DNA from: Candidatus Terraquivivens yellowstonensis
GTDB taxonomy: Archaea > Thermoproteota > Nitrososphaeria_A > Caldarchaeales > Wolframiiraptoraceae
DNA length: 7,487 bases
Direction: 5' to 3'
Assembly (NCBI GenBank): GCA_023539445.1
Contig: JAKCEW010000023.1
Location: 1 to 7,487, forward strand
Positions within the stretch are counted from its first letter, which is position 1, and the number at the start of each line of letters is the position of its first letter. Shown here one piece after another: positions 1-7,162 of the stretch. A program made the translations under genes and the position numbers. A model generated the notes under the pieces. The model saw only the letters and a list, made by a program, of their open reading frames with translations, was not told the DNA's origin and made no database searches.

Positions 1-35
1 TTCACCATTGGTAATGTGGGGAACCGCAAAGGCTG

Positions 36-68
36 AAAAAGCGCGACGAAGAGGAGCGACTCGTCGCG
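36..68 (-). terminator. Probable rho-independent terminator of the operon
   Basis: On the minus strand an 8-bp perfect GC-rich stem, CGCGACGA/TCGTCGCG (plus-strand 61-68 and 42-49), encloses an 11-nt loop (50-60). After one C it is followed by TTTTT (plus-strand 40-36). The plus-strand side has no T tract, so it acts only for minus-strand transcripts, matching the operon direction. It lies about 220 nt beyond the last stop codon at 288. The loop is longer than usual and an alternative small hairpin (56-67) competes, so this is a moderate-confidence call. Confidence 0.55.
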
Positions 69-287
69 GTGGGTAGTGCCCCACGGTGAAGTTCCTACTT
101 CTGGTACAAGGCGCTTCTCAAAAGGTTCCGTACTGGATTCCGCTTTGGGAGGATTTTCGCGCTTTTTACACTGCCTAAAGTCCCATGGCTTCAAGGAGAA
201 CCTGATTGAAGCGTTCCTCAGCAATCACGTAGGTACTCTGCAAGTTTCGATTTTCTATGAATCACATACAAAGCAGAATGAAAAGCT
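69..287. other. Downstream region without an identifiable gene; possible decayed coding fragments
   Basis: This stretch lies between the last gene's stop and the putative terminator. I find no complete gene, tRNA, or inverted or direct repeats. On the minus strand, two short open segments in adjacent frames look somewhat protein-like. One ends SALYVIHRKSKLAEYLRDC at a TGA (218-220). The other, 175-261, ends VIAEERFNQVLLEAMGL at a TAG. A single-base frameshift near 218-222 would join them. On the plus strand, 86-178 reads KFLLLVQGASQKVPYWIPLW and on to a stop. None is recognised. It may be a pseudogene remnant or simply a 3' untranslated region. Confidence 0.35.
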
Positions 288-1529
288 TCAAGAGGACGAA
301 ACTAAAGATTGTAACACTCGTTCAAGATGCGCAGCCAATTTGCGGATATCGTGGTGTTTTTCCACGTATTCCCGGCCGCGCTTCCCCATCTCCGCCCGCT
401 CCTCCGGAGACATTTGGTAAAGTTTGATGACTGCTTCAGCCAGGGCTTGTGGGTTTTGCGGTGGGACGGTAAGGCCACAGCGGGCTTCCTCAACAGGATT
501 GTTCGCAGCTGAGGCAGTGAAGATCACCGGCCTACCCGCAGCCATGTAGTCAGGCAGTTTATTTAAACTCCCCCCACTGGTAAAAAACCTTGGATGCACT
601 ACAGCAACTAACGCGTCAGCTTCACAAAGAACTTTAGAAACACTGGATTTCGTTACTGATTCACGGAATTCAATATTTTCCAGCCCCAGTTCATTAGCCA
701 AGGCAACAAGCCTCGGTTTCTCCGGACCATCGCCGACAAGGATGAAGCGAATTTCATGATAACCCTGGTCTTGAATAACTTTGGCTGCTTGGATCAGCAC
801 ATCAAGAGCATTTGCTTGCCCATGAGCACCAAGATACATCACCTTGAAAACCCTCTCAGGTTCAGGCGAAGCGCTGACTTTGAAGTCCCCGAATCGAGAA
901 AGATCAACCCCGTTTGGGATCCAAACGATCTTTCCCCGCGGAACCCCACATGCTGTTATGTATTCGTGGGCCGAAGGCGAAAGGGCAATGATCCGTTCAG
1001 ATCGACGGTAAAGGAATCTTTCCAAGACTTGAAGAGCCTTGATGATCAGGTTTCGCGCACTCAGTTCTCCCATGTCAATAATTGTCTGAGGCCAAAGGTC
1101 CCGAACTTCCATCACGAAGGGCACCCGGTAGCGCCGGGCGACCCAATAGGCTGCGAGAGGCGTGAGGAAATGGGGTGAAGAGCCGATTACAACATCGGGC
1201 TTACCGATTTCGGGAACGAGTTTGGTAAGCTTCCGACCCAGCCACCACGCCCGAAGCGCAAAGATTACCATATTTCGCACCCTTCGCCAGTCGTTGCGCC
1301 AGTATGGAGGCGTGCGAATCCAAACGAACCTCACTCCATCCACATCTTCAACCTTCCACTTCTCCCCCGAACGCAAGCGCGTCTCCCGGTGGAGGTAGTG
1401 ATGGAAACTTGTGGCAAAGATGACCACCCGATGGCCTCGCTTTACCAGTTCCCGTCCGAGGTCATAATGGCGTGTCCCTCCGGGAAGATCCGGCGGGTGT
1501 GCATATTGGTTGAAAATCCAGATGTTCAT
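288..1529 (-). CDS. GT4-type glycosyltransferase, WbuB-like (start corrected to ATG at 1529)
   Basis: 413 residues from ATG 1529. The N-terminus, MNIWIFNQYAHPPDLPGG followed by TRHYDLGRELVKRGH, is the typical opening of WbuB-like family 4 transferases (E. coli O26 WbuB is a proposed FucNAc transferase). Other motifs are PDVVIGSSPHFL (111-122), MEVRDLWPQTIIDMG (140-154), IPNGVDLSRF (204-213), YLGAHGQANALD (232-243), ILVGDGPEK (263-271) and NKLPDYMAAGRPVI (323-336). It has no membrane anchor and is likely cytoplasmic or peripheral, transferring a sugar (often an N-acetylated deoxyhexosamine in this group) to the lipid-linked repeat unit. The specific sugar here is unknown. The open frame extends 18 codons upstream to 1583, but that extension (MGTRKREIPQ...) lies inside the preceding gene and is not protein-like for the family. 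ATG 1529 forms an ATGA overlap with that gene's stop and has GCGGAG 11 nt upstream. It is the last gene of the operon. Confidence 0.9.
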   Translation of the reverse strand: MNIWIFNQYAHPPDLPGGTRHYDLGRELVKRGHRVVIFATSFHHYLHRETRLRSGEKWKVEDVDGVRFVWIRTPPYWRNDWRRVRNMVIFALRAWWLGRKLTKLVPEIGKPDVVIGSSPHFLTPLAAYWVARRYRVPFVMEVRDLWPQTIIDMGELSARNLIIKALQVLERFLYRRSERIIALSPSAHEYITACGVPRGKIVWIPNGVDLSRFGDFKVSASPEPERVFKVMYLGAHGQANALDVLIQAAKVIQDQGYHEIRFILVGDGPEKPRLVALANELGLENIEFRESVTKSSVSKVLCEADALVAVVHPRFFTSGGSLNKLPDYMAAGRPVIFTASAANNPVEEARCGLTVPPQNPQALAEAVIKLYQMSPEERAEMGKRGREYVEKHHDIRKLAAHLERVLQSLVSSS

Positions 1530-2641
1530 GGCTTTAGCAACTCCGCGTAAAGTTTGAGGAATTTCTCTTTTTCTCGTTCCCAATTATATTTCTCCTCCAC
1601 CGCCCGGCGACCGTTCTCGCCCATCCGGCGCGCTTCCTCCGGATGGGTAAGCAAGTATTCAATGGCTTGAGCAATTGCCTTTGGGTCAAGAGGGTCAACG
1701 GTAATCCCACATCGGTTCCCCTCTACGATCTCCTTCCACAGCGGGAAGTTTGATGCTACCACCGGAAGCCCCGCCGCCATGTATTCGAAAAGCTTGACGG
1801 GCCAGGCTACCATAAACCGAGGTTCAGGATGCAAGCATACGAGGCCCACATCGGCATTCGCTAAATGGGTATAAACCTTCTCCGGCAGCATCCAACCCAA
1901 AAATCGCACACGCCGAAAGCCTGGCAGCCCATGAAGTTCCTGTTCCAACTCCGGTGGCTCGAACTTTCCGATTAGGTCAAGCCTGATATCCCAGGCAGGG
2001 TTAAGATATTCTAGCGCTTGAACCATCTCTACAGCCCCACGGATCTTGCTAATCCCACCGACATAAACCAGGACCTTTTCTTTGCCTTCTCCATGCCTCG
2101 TAGAGGGGTTGAGCAGCATTCCCAAGTCCGGGTAATTGTGGATTACGATTGGCTTAAGCTGCGCGAACTTCTCTGCAATCCCTTCCGTAGCCACGACCAC
2201 TGCATCCATAGCCTGGGCTAGGAGCTTCTCGGCAGCATTGAAGACCACAGCAAGTGGACGTCTCAGAGGAGCAGGAACCCATTGTTTCGTGAGGATCTGC
2301 TCGGGGACATCCTCATGGACATCGTAAATGACCTTCGCTCGCGTGAATATCTTGAGCAGCGCCCCAATCGGCAGAAGTTCCGGGTCATGGAAGTGGTAGA
2401 CATCGGCGCGCTCGCGCAGACCCAGGCGGAAGGCTCGCCAGGTGAGGCCAAAGATCCGAGCGAAACGATTCCTGGGCTCAGGCAAAGCCACAATCTTTAC
2501 CCCATCCACCATTTCGTCTCCATCATGCTGGGCGATCAAAACCACTTCGTAACCCGCTCGCGCCAGCGTTTTGGCTTCTTTATGGAAGATGCGGGTGTCA
2601 AACGGTGGATGAACTGTAGTGATATGGAGAACTCGAACCAC
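1526..2641 (-). CDS. GT4-type glycosyltransferase (start corrected to GTG at 2641)
   Basis: 371 residues from the preferred GTG. The protein has the two-Rossmann GT-B layout. The acceptor half opens VRVLHITTVHPPFDTRIF and carries YHFHDPELLP (82-91) and KVIYDVHEDVP (103-113). The donor half carries YVGGISKIRGAVE (193-205), VRFLGWM (245-251) and KLFEYMAAGLPVVAS (283-297), then CGITVDPLDP (311-320), which normally contact the nucleotide-sugar. The 'HFHDPELLP' plus 'YDVHED' signature marks a recognisable subgroup of family 4 transferases found in polysaccharide loci. The first Glu of the classical E-x7-E pair is absent (Val at that spacing); the second is Glu286. It probably adds one sugar of the repeat unit from the cytoplasmic side; donor and linkage cannot be read from sequence. 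A longer frame opens at TTG 2668, but the nine extra residues lie over the Shine-Dalgarno AAGGGGAGG, which is 6 nt before GTG 2641. The gene then begins 1 nt after the asnB stop. Confidence 0.88.
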   Translation of the reverse strand: MVRVLHITTVHPPFDTRIFHKEAKTLARAGYEVVLIAQHDGDEMVDGVKIVALPEPRNRFARIFGLTWRAFRLGLRERADVYHFHDPELLPIGALLKIFTRAKVIYDVHEDVPEQILTKQWVPAPLRRPLAVVFNAAEKLLAQAMDAVVVATEGIAEKFAQLKPIVIHNYPDLGMLLNPSTRHGEGKEKVLVYVGGISKIRGAVEMVQALEYLNPAWDIRLDLIGKFEPPELEQELHGLPGFRRVRFLGWMLPEKVYTHLANADVGLVCLHPEPRFMVAWPVKLFEYMAAGLPVVASNFPLWKEIVEGNRCGITVDPLDPKAIAQAIEYLLTHPEEARRMGENGRRAVEEKYNWEREKEKFLKLYAELLKP

Positions 2642-2642
2642 C

Positions 2643-4535
2643 CTAAACCTCCCCTTCTGGGAATACAACGTTATGCATATTGTCCAGAAATACTATGGCC
2701 CAAATTTCAAGCGAAATCCAGCGCCAGATAAGCGAATGCAATTCATCACGTCCAGCTAAAAATTCTCGCCAAACACGTTCAACAACTTTTGGCTCGAGCC
2801 ATCCCCGCTGACAAAATCGGGATGAGTGTAAAACCTCATCAATCCACGTTCTGAGTGGTCCTCTCATCCAACCGACTTCAGGAGGCTCAAACCCAAGTTT
2901 GTCCCTGCGCAGCCTGATCTCCTCCGGCACGAGGCCTTGAATAGCGTTACGGAGAACAAACTTTGTAGTAGTTCCTCGGAGCTTCTGGTCGTTGGGGATA
3001 GCAAATAAAAACTCTACCAAGCGATGGTCTAAGAACGGCAGTCGTACTTCGCGGGAAAAGGCCATAGAGTTGCGATCGGCATAGCGCAAGAGAGCGGGCA
3101 GCATCGTGCATGTCAAAGTCTCATACAGGGCTGCTTGTAAAGCGCTCTTGAAGTTATGGGGAAGGGAAAGTTGAGCATCGCTTTTTCCAGCTTGCTCCAA
3201 TTCTGGCGCAATGGCAAGCGGTCGGATGTGCTTTCTGATGGGATGGCGTAGGCTCTGAGGTAGAAAAGTAAAGGCTATTACTGGTAAGTTGGCCAGACCG
3301 TGCTCACGCACGTAGTTATAGAGTGCTTTCATCAGTGCCGTCTGGCGCAAGCGAAGAAAAAGATCTCGGAAATATGGGCCAAAATACAGGTGGTATCCTG
3401 CCAACGTCTCATCACCGCCCTGACCATCGAGAAGCACAGTGACCCCTTGTTCTTTCGCTAAGCGCATCACACACCACTGAGCATAGATACTAGTAGAGAA
3501 GAAGGGTTGCTCCTGATGCCAGGTCAGAGCCTCGATCTCTTCTGGAAGGCGTGCCGGATCAGGATAGACAATATGGCCCTCGACGTTGGCCCACTTAATC
3601 ACCTTCTGAATGTACTTCCCCTCGTCATAGCGTGGGTCGTGAAAGCGCGCGGAGAAGGTTTTTGGGGTGCTACCTTGGAGCTCCTTAGCAATGAGGCAGA
3701 CAATCGTAGAGGAATCAAGACCACCGGAGAGACTGGAGCCTACAGGCACATCCGCGCGCAAGCGGATGCGCACCGCATCTGTCAAGAGCTCTAGGAAGCG
3801 CTCTGCATAAGCTGCGTCGCTGGACAAGCGAATCTCAGCCTCAGGATCCAAGTCCCAGTAGCGCCAAACCTTAAGCGTTCCTTGAGCGCGTGAATACTTG
3901 AGAGCATGGGCAGGCGGCAAAGCTGAAACGTCTTCGAAGACCGTCTTAGATCCGACGTCGATCTCGCGGTATGCCAAATACCGATAAATAGTTTTATAGT
4001 TAGGCTTGGGAGGAATCAAATCGGAAGCGAGCAAGGCCTTGATCTCTGAAGCGAAAATGAAGAACGCCCGCTCTGGGTCATAGTGGTAGTAAAACGGCTT
4101 CTCCCCAAATCGGTCGCGTGCAGCGAACAGCTCTTGGCGCCTTTCATCCCAAATTGCGAAAGCAAACATGCCATTTAAATAACGCAAGCAATATGATCCC
4201 CACTCCTTATAGGCAGCCAGAAGCACTTCGGTATCACTATTCGAGCGGAAGTGATAACCATGCCGCTCCAGCTCTGCGCGGAGTTCTACGTAATTATATA
4301 TTTCGCCATTGTGTGTAATAACTAAGCCGCTTGCCTCATCCACCATAGGCTGATGGCCGGCGGGAGAGAGGTCAAGGATGGCGAGGCGCCGGCTGCCTAG
4401 CTTCACACTCCCATCAGACGATTGCCAAAAGCCAGCGTCATCCGGCCTACGATGGGCCAGCAAGTCCCTCATGAAGACAAAACGCTCTTTGCTAAGGGCA
4501 CCAGCATAGCCTATATAGCCTACGATGCCGCACAT
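2643..4535 (-). CDS. asnB: Asparagine synthetase (glutamine-hydrolysing)-like amidotransferase
   Basis: 630 residues, close to the usual length of the longer bacterial AsnB forms. The N-terminal class II glutaminase domain (about 1-200) begins MCGIVGYIG, with Cys2 as nucleophile after Met removal. It carries SRRLAILDLSPAGHQPM (48-64), HNGEIYNY (75-82) and SDTEVLLAAY (100-109). The synthetase domain (about 235-620) carries the pyrophosphate loop SGGLDSS (270-276), LLDGQGGDE (368-376) and RYADRNSMAFSREVRLPFLD (484-503). The family hydrolyses glutamine and uses the ammonia to amidate an AMP-activated carboxylate. AsnB homologues are common in O-antigen and capsule loci, where a sugar carboxylate is a proposed substrate. 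Here the substrate could be aspartate or a uronic acid. One oddity is the usually invariant HRGPD, which reads HRRPD at 28-32. The ATG starts 6 nt after the polymerase stop, with GAGGAGAG 9 nt upstream inside the polymerase gene. Confidence 0.93.
   Translation of the reverse strand: MCGIVGYIGYAGALSKERFVFMRDLLAHRRPDDAGFWQSSDGSVKLGSRRLAILDLSPAGHQPMVDEASGLVITHNGEIYNYVELRAELERHGYHFRSNSDTEVLLAAYKEWGSYCLRYLNGMFAFAIWDERRQELFAARDRFGEKPFYYHYDPERAFFIFASEIKALLASDLIPPKPNYKTIYRYLAYREIDVGSKTVFEDVSALPPAHALKYSRAQGTLKVWRYWDLDPEAEIRLSSDAAYAERFLELLTDAVRIRLRADVPVGSSLSGGLDSSTIVCLIAKELQGSTPKTFSARFHDPRYDEGKYIQKVIKWANVEGHIVYPDPARLPEEIEALTWHQEQPFFSTSIYAQWCVMRLAKEQGVTVLLDGQGGDETLAGYHLYFGPYFRDLFLRLRQTALMKALYNYVREHGLANLPVIAFTFLPQSLRHPIRKHIRPLAIAPELEQAGKSDAQLSLPHNFKSALQAALYETLTCTMLPALLRYADRNSMAFSREVRLPFLDHRLVEFLFAIPNDQKLRGTTTKFVLRNAIQGLVPEEIRLRRDKLGFEPPEVGWMRGPLRTWIDEVLHSSRFCQRGWLEPKVVERVWREFLAGRDELHSLIWRWISLEIWAIVFLDNMHNVVFPEGEV
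2648..2656 (-). promoter_or_regulatory. Shine-Dalgarno site that sets the start of the first GT4 gene
   Basis: AAGGGGAGG on the minus strand is a near-perfect anti-16S match, placed 6 nt (TTTAGG) before GTG 2641 and inside the last codons of asnB. It falls within, not before, the frame opening at TTG 2668, which argues for the GTG start. Ribosomes finishing asnB at 2643 would be positioned to reinitiate here. Confidence 0.8.
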
Positions 4536-4541
4536 GAAACT

Positions 4542-5879
4542 CTACTCTCCTCGAATAGCGCTCGCACGTCTGACCACTCCCCTAAGCAGCCAAAGCATTA
4601 CCAGGGAAAAAATTAACCCGTGTGTAAGGAGCGAGGTAAATAGCGGAGAATTTGTAACAGCCATTGCAGGCGTTGCAAGCATTGCGGCAACAAGGTTAGT
4701 CGGCAGTCGTGCCCCTACACTATCTAGAATGCGAAGAAACACTCCTAAAATCATCGAGAAAAGAAACATACCTACAAACCCGAACTGCGCAAAAGCGTCC
4801 CCTAAATATCCAACGTTTGGCCAAAAGTCTATGCCCCAATAAGTTCGAGCTAATATTATTGGGATAGGAGCATCATAAGGGTATTGAATAAACGGGGTAA
4901 GAATAGAATTCGACAGCATTACAAAGGAATTCTCTGGCCGTGAAAAGAAATCGTAATAGATTAAGTGATTTGCTGCTGGAACAAAAAATAGACGCCGAAT
5001 CAGAAGCGAGGGGGGAAGGTGGTTGTTGGTTGCTAGAAAAATAACATATGAAGCTAACACCAACACGGATGCCCCAGCGAAGATGTAGAACAGCGCGTTC
5101 CTCCTCCGCCAGATGAAGTAAACCCCTACGGCAAGCATGGGAGAAAGGAGGAAGGACTTATGGCCCGTCATACCGAACAGGAGCAATTGGGCAACGCCGG
5201 CGATGCCCAGTAACCACAAGTTTCTCTTGTGTAGTCCATAGCACAGGATGAGGATATTGATGACATTTGCCTGCCAGGGAATGAAATAGCCTAAAAATGG
5301 TCCCAGCCTTTGAACATACTCGGCACGGACCTCGTACACAGAAAGCAAATCAAAGTTCACCCTCCCGAGCCCTCCGGTAAGCACCAGCCATCCATAGACG
5401 TAGACACATATCCCGAGCACCGCGGTCAACCCCAAGTAAACCAAGTCGTGGCCAAGACGGGGCACCTGTGTCTCGGGTAATAGCCCAGTAACTACTATGA
5501 GGAGAGCGAAGCTCCCTGCTGCGGTGTAGACGAAAGACGCGGGAGCATCTGTGAGCCCATACAGTGACGACAAGGGCAAGATAACAAAGACAAAATAAAG
5601 CAAAAGAGCGATCCCGCTTGGCCGCCACCGGCAATAGAGAGAGGCTGCGAGCCAAATGCTAAGAATGAGTGCAATGACGTATGATTCCAATAACCGGAGA
5701 GTACCGATCCCAGCGAAAGCAAAGACTCCAGCACTAAGCGACTCACGGAAGAATTTATCGACATAGTTAACATATGTGAAGTCAAGAGCAGCCCGCAGAA
5801 GAAGCGCAGCCATGGCCGCCCACATAACCTGTTTAGTGCAGCCATATATCCCTTTTCTCAACATCGGCTCTCCGTTCAC
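4542..5879 (-). CDS. Wzy-type polysaccharide (oligosaccharide repeat unit) polymerase
   Basis: 445 residues from a GTG start, strongly hydrophobic. I count about 11-12 likely membrane segments (roughly 14-34, 52-80, 90-108, 115-134, 147-169, 198-215, 221-237, 243-257, 262-283, 363-385, 396-410 and 416-434). Between the segments near 283 and 363 lies a large extracytoplasmic loop. Motifs match O-antigen/repeat-unit polymerases: VYEVRAEY (181-188), TGHKSFLLSP (238-247), RRLFFVPA (295-302), YYDFFS (308-313) and NVGYLGDAFAQFGFVG (355-370). Such enzymes join lipid-linked repeat units on the outer face of the inner membrane. GTG at 5879 has GAGGGGG 7 nt upstream and forms a GTGA overlap with the lipoprotein stop. 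ATG at 5864 (residue 6) is a possible alternative with its own GGAG. Sequence conservation in this family is poor, so the assignment rests on topology, motifs and context. An O-antigen ligase (WaaL) is the main alternative and less likely from the motifs. Confidence 0.82.
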   Translation of the reverse strand: MNGEPMLRKGIYGCTKQVMWAAMAALLLRAALDFTYVNYVDKFFRESLSAGVFAFAGIGTLRLLESYVIALILSIWLAASLYCRWRPSGIALLLYFVFVILPLSSLYGLTDAPASFVYTAAGSFALLIVVTGLLPETQVPRLGHDLVYLGLTAVLGICVYVYGWLVLTGGLGRVNFDLLSVYEVRAEYVQRLGPFLGYFIPWQANVINILILCYGLHKRNLWLLGIAGVAQLLLFGMTGHKSFLLSPMLAVGVYFIWRRRNALFYIFAGASVLVLASYVIFLATNNHLPPSLLIRRLFFVPAANHLIYYDFFSRPENSFVMLSNSILTPFIQYPYDAPIPIILARTYWGIDFWPNVGYLGDAFAQFGFVGMFLFSMILGVFLRILDSVGARLPTNLVAAMLATPAMAVTNSPLFTSLLTHGLIFSLVMLWLLRGVVRRASAIRGE

Positions 5880-7162
5880 TTCCAGTCCCCCTCACCACAT
5901 TCTGGCGCCTTCACAGTTGGGAATAACAAACTCGAAAGCCCGGCAAGAACATGGGCTACTTGTCGTGGGTAGAACGGAGATGCCTCCCCTGGCCTGAAGC
6001 TCCATCCTTGCCCGGACCAATAGGGACGGAGAGCATACAGGAACCGCGCAGAAAGGGAAGGACTGAGGCCGAGATAGTCCTCGATGTAAGCTGAGACGAA
6101 CAGGGCATATCCAACTCCCCACAGCCGAGCTGGTTGGTGCCTCAATTCTTCTCCATCTGGCCCGGGATCCCAGTTCCTTGGGAACTCATATGCCCGATTA
6201 TCGTCATTTAGGAATCGATTCAGGCTGAGCAAGAGCCTGAAAAGGTCTATACGGGTGGCCAAACGGCCTCCATATATGGCATAATTCACAAGGCCGTGGA
6301 TCGTATAACTTTCGTGCACGAGATCGTTGGGCCTGACAAGAGCATCTGGTGGCCGCCTGTCGCCAAGGTAGTGCCAGTATGGATTCCCTTGTTCGTCAAC
6401 ATTCATTCGATTCAGGATGTAGCGTGCACCTCGCTCTGCTGTCAGCTCGAGAACAGTCCGTTTCTCCTGCGATTCAACATACCTTGAGAGGCGTTGCAGT
6501 TGACCAACGAGCATCGAGGTCACATTCAGGACATGGTAACTATCTTCAGGCAAGTGCGAATACCAGAACACGAGCTCATCCGAATCCTCGTAGTAGTCAA
6601 AGCAACCGTCAAGGAAGGTTTCGGCAGCCTGGATAGCGGTCTCTACTAAATGAGCGCAGATCTGTCCTTTATTGGCTGTTTGGGCGCACCCGCAGGCATC
6701 GAAGACATCCAGCAGTGCCTCGATTCCAAGAGCTGTAGTGATTCCGTAGACGGTGTGAGTGGGGTTTGTCGTACCGTCGCCGAAAGCATCCCACGGCCAG
6801 GGGAGTCCCCATCCGACGTCGCCGTCACCTGCCTGAGCCCGATGGTCAATGAGCCATTCGGCCGCTCGGATGGCATTCTCGAAAGCCACTGGATCGCGAG
6901 TGGCGAGGAAACGCCTTGCCTCTGCGCTAGCGTAAAGCGCATACGCCATTGAATAGTCATGGGGAGCATCGGAGACATATGTGTCCAACCCAAAGCCTGG
7001 GCGACGCTCATCAAAAAGGGCTAGAGTTTCCAAATATAGGGCCTCCCACGAAGCCTTTTCAGTGAGAGCTGGGGTGCTGCTGTCGCGCTGCTGGCAACCC
7101 ACCAAGAGGTTCGTTGATAAGCACAGCATAATGCAAAGCCATAGCCTTGGGTTCCTTAACAT
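5876..7162 (-). CDS. Predicted lipoprotein with probable (alpha/alpha) barrel glycan-active domain, function unknown
   Basis: 428 residues. The N-terminus is a bacterial lipoprotein signal: MLRNPR (two Arg), hydrophobic core 7-21, and lipobox Leu20-Val21-Gly22-Cys23, followed by Gln24. There is no Asp at +2, so in a diderm it would be expected to go to the outer membrane. The rest is largely helical with repeating helix pairs and loops rich in Trp, Tyr, Asp and His: GWGLPWPWDAFGDG (117-130), then NPTHTVYGITTALGIEAL (133-150), PYWHYLGD (261-268) and HESYTIHGL (283-291). This pattern resembles six-hairpin/(alpha/alpha) toroid enzymes such as glycoside hydrolases, polysaccharide lyases or uronyl epimerases. 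I cannot assign a family or catalytic residues. The ATG start has a strong ribosome site 7 nt upstream. The gene sits between flippase and polymerase, and its stop overlaps the polymerase start (GTGA). I infer a periplasmic or surface role in modifying or trimming the polymer. A non-catalytic scaffold role is also possible. Confidence 0.8.
   Translation of the reverse strand: MLRNPRLWLCIMLCLSTNLLVGCQQRDSSTPALTEKASWEALYLETLALFDERRPGFGLDTYVSDAPHDYSMAYALYASAEARRFLATRDPVAFENAIRAAEWLIDHRAQAGDGDVGWGLPWPWDAFGDGTTNPTHTVYGITTALGIEALLDVFDACGCAQTANKGQICAHLVETAIQAAETFLDGCFDYYEDSDELVFWYSHLPEDSYHVLNVTSMLVGQLQRLSRYVESQEKRTVLELTAERGARYILNRMNVDEQGNPYWHYLGDRRPPDALVRPNDLVHESYTIHGLVNYAIYGGRLATRIDLFRLLLSLNRFLNDDNRAYEFPRNWDPGPDGEELRHQPARLWGVGYALFVSAYIEDYLGLSPSLSARFLYALRPYWSGQGWSFRPGEASPFYPRQVAHVLAGLSSLLFPTVKAPECGEGDWK
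5887..5893 (-). promoter_or_regulatory. Ribosome binding site supporting the GTG start of the polymerase
   Basis: GAGGGGG on the minus strand lies 7 nt before GTG 5879, inside the end of the lipoprotein gene. It favours the GTG over the ATG five codons further in, although the latter has a weaker GGAG 5 nt upstream. Confidence 0.65.

Noticed and set aside
76-420. Plus-strand open frame of 114 codons at the downstream end
   Set aside because: It overlaps the 3' end of the second GT4 by more than 130 nt, starts at a GTG with no convincing ribosome site, and has no recognisable domain. Its first half lies in otherwise unexplained sequence, so it is not fully excluded.
756-1178. Plus-strand open frame of 140 codons
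   Set aside because: Antisense shadow of the second GT4 gene, whose conserved motifs (EVRDLWP, IPNGVD, YLGAHGQAN) lie in this interval.
2282-2731. Plus-strand open frame of 149 codons
   Set aside because: It lies antisense across the asnB/GT4 junction, where both minus-strand proteins show clear family motifs. Its translation has no recognisable features.
5495-5845. Minus-strand open frame of 116 codons inside the polymerase gene
   Set aside because: Alternate-frame shadow of a membrane-protein gene; no independent start signal or motif.
6646-7014. Minus-strand open frame of 122 codons inside the lipoprotein gene
   Set aside because: Same-strand shadow in another frame. The lipoprotein frame has the signal peptide, lipobox and continuous fold-like pattern.
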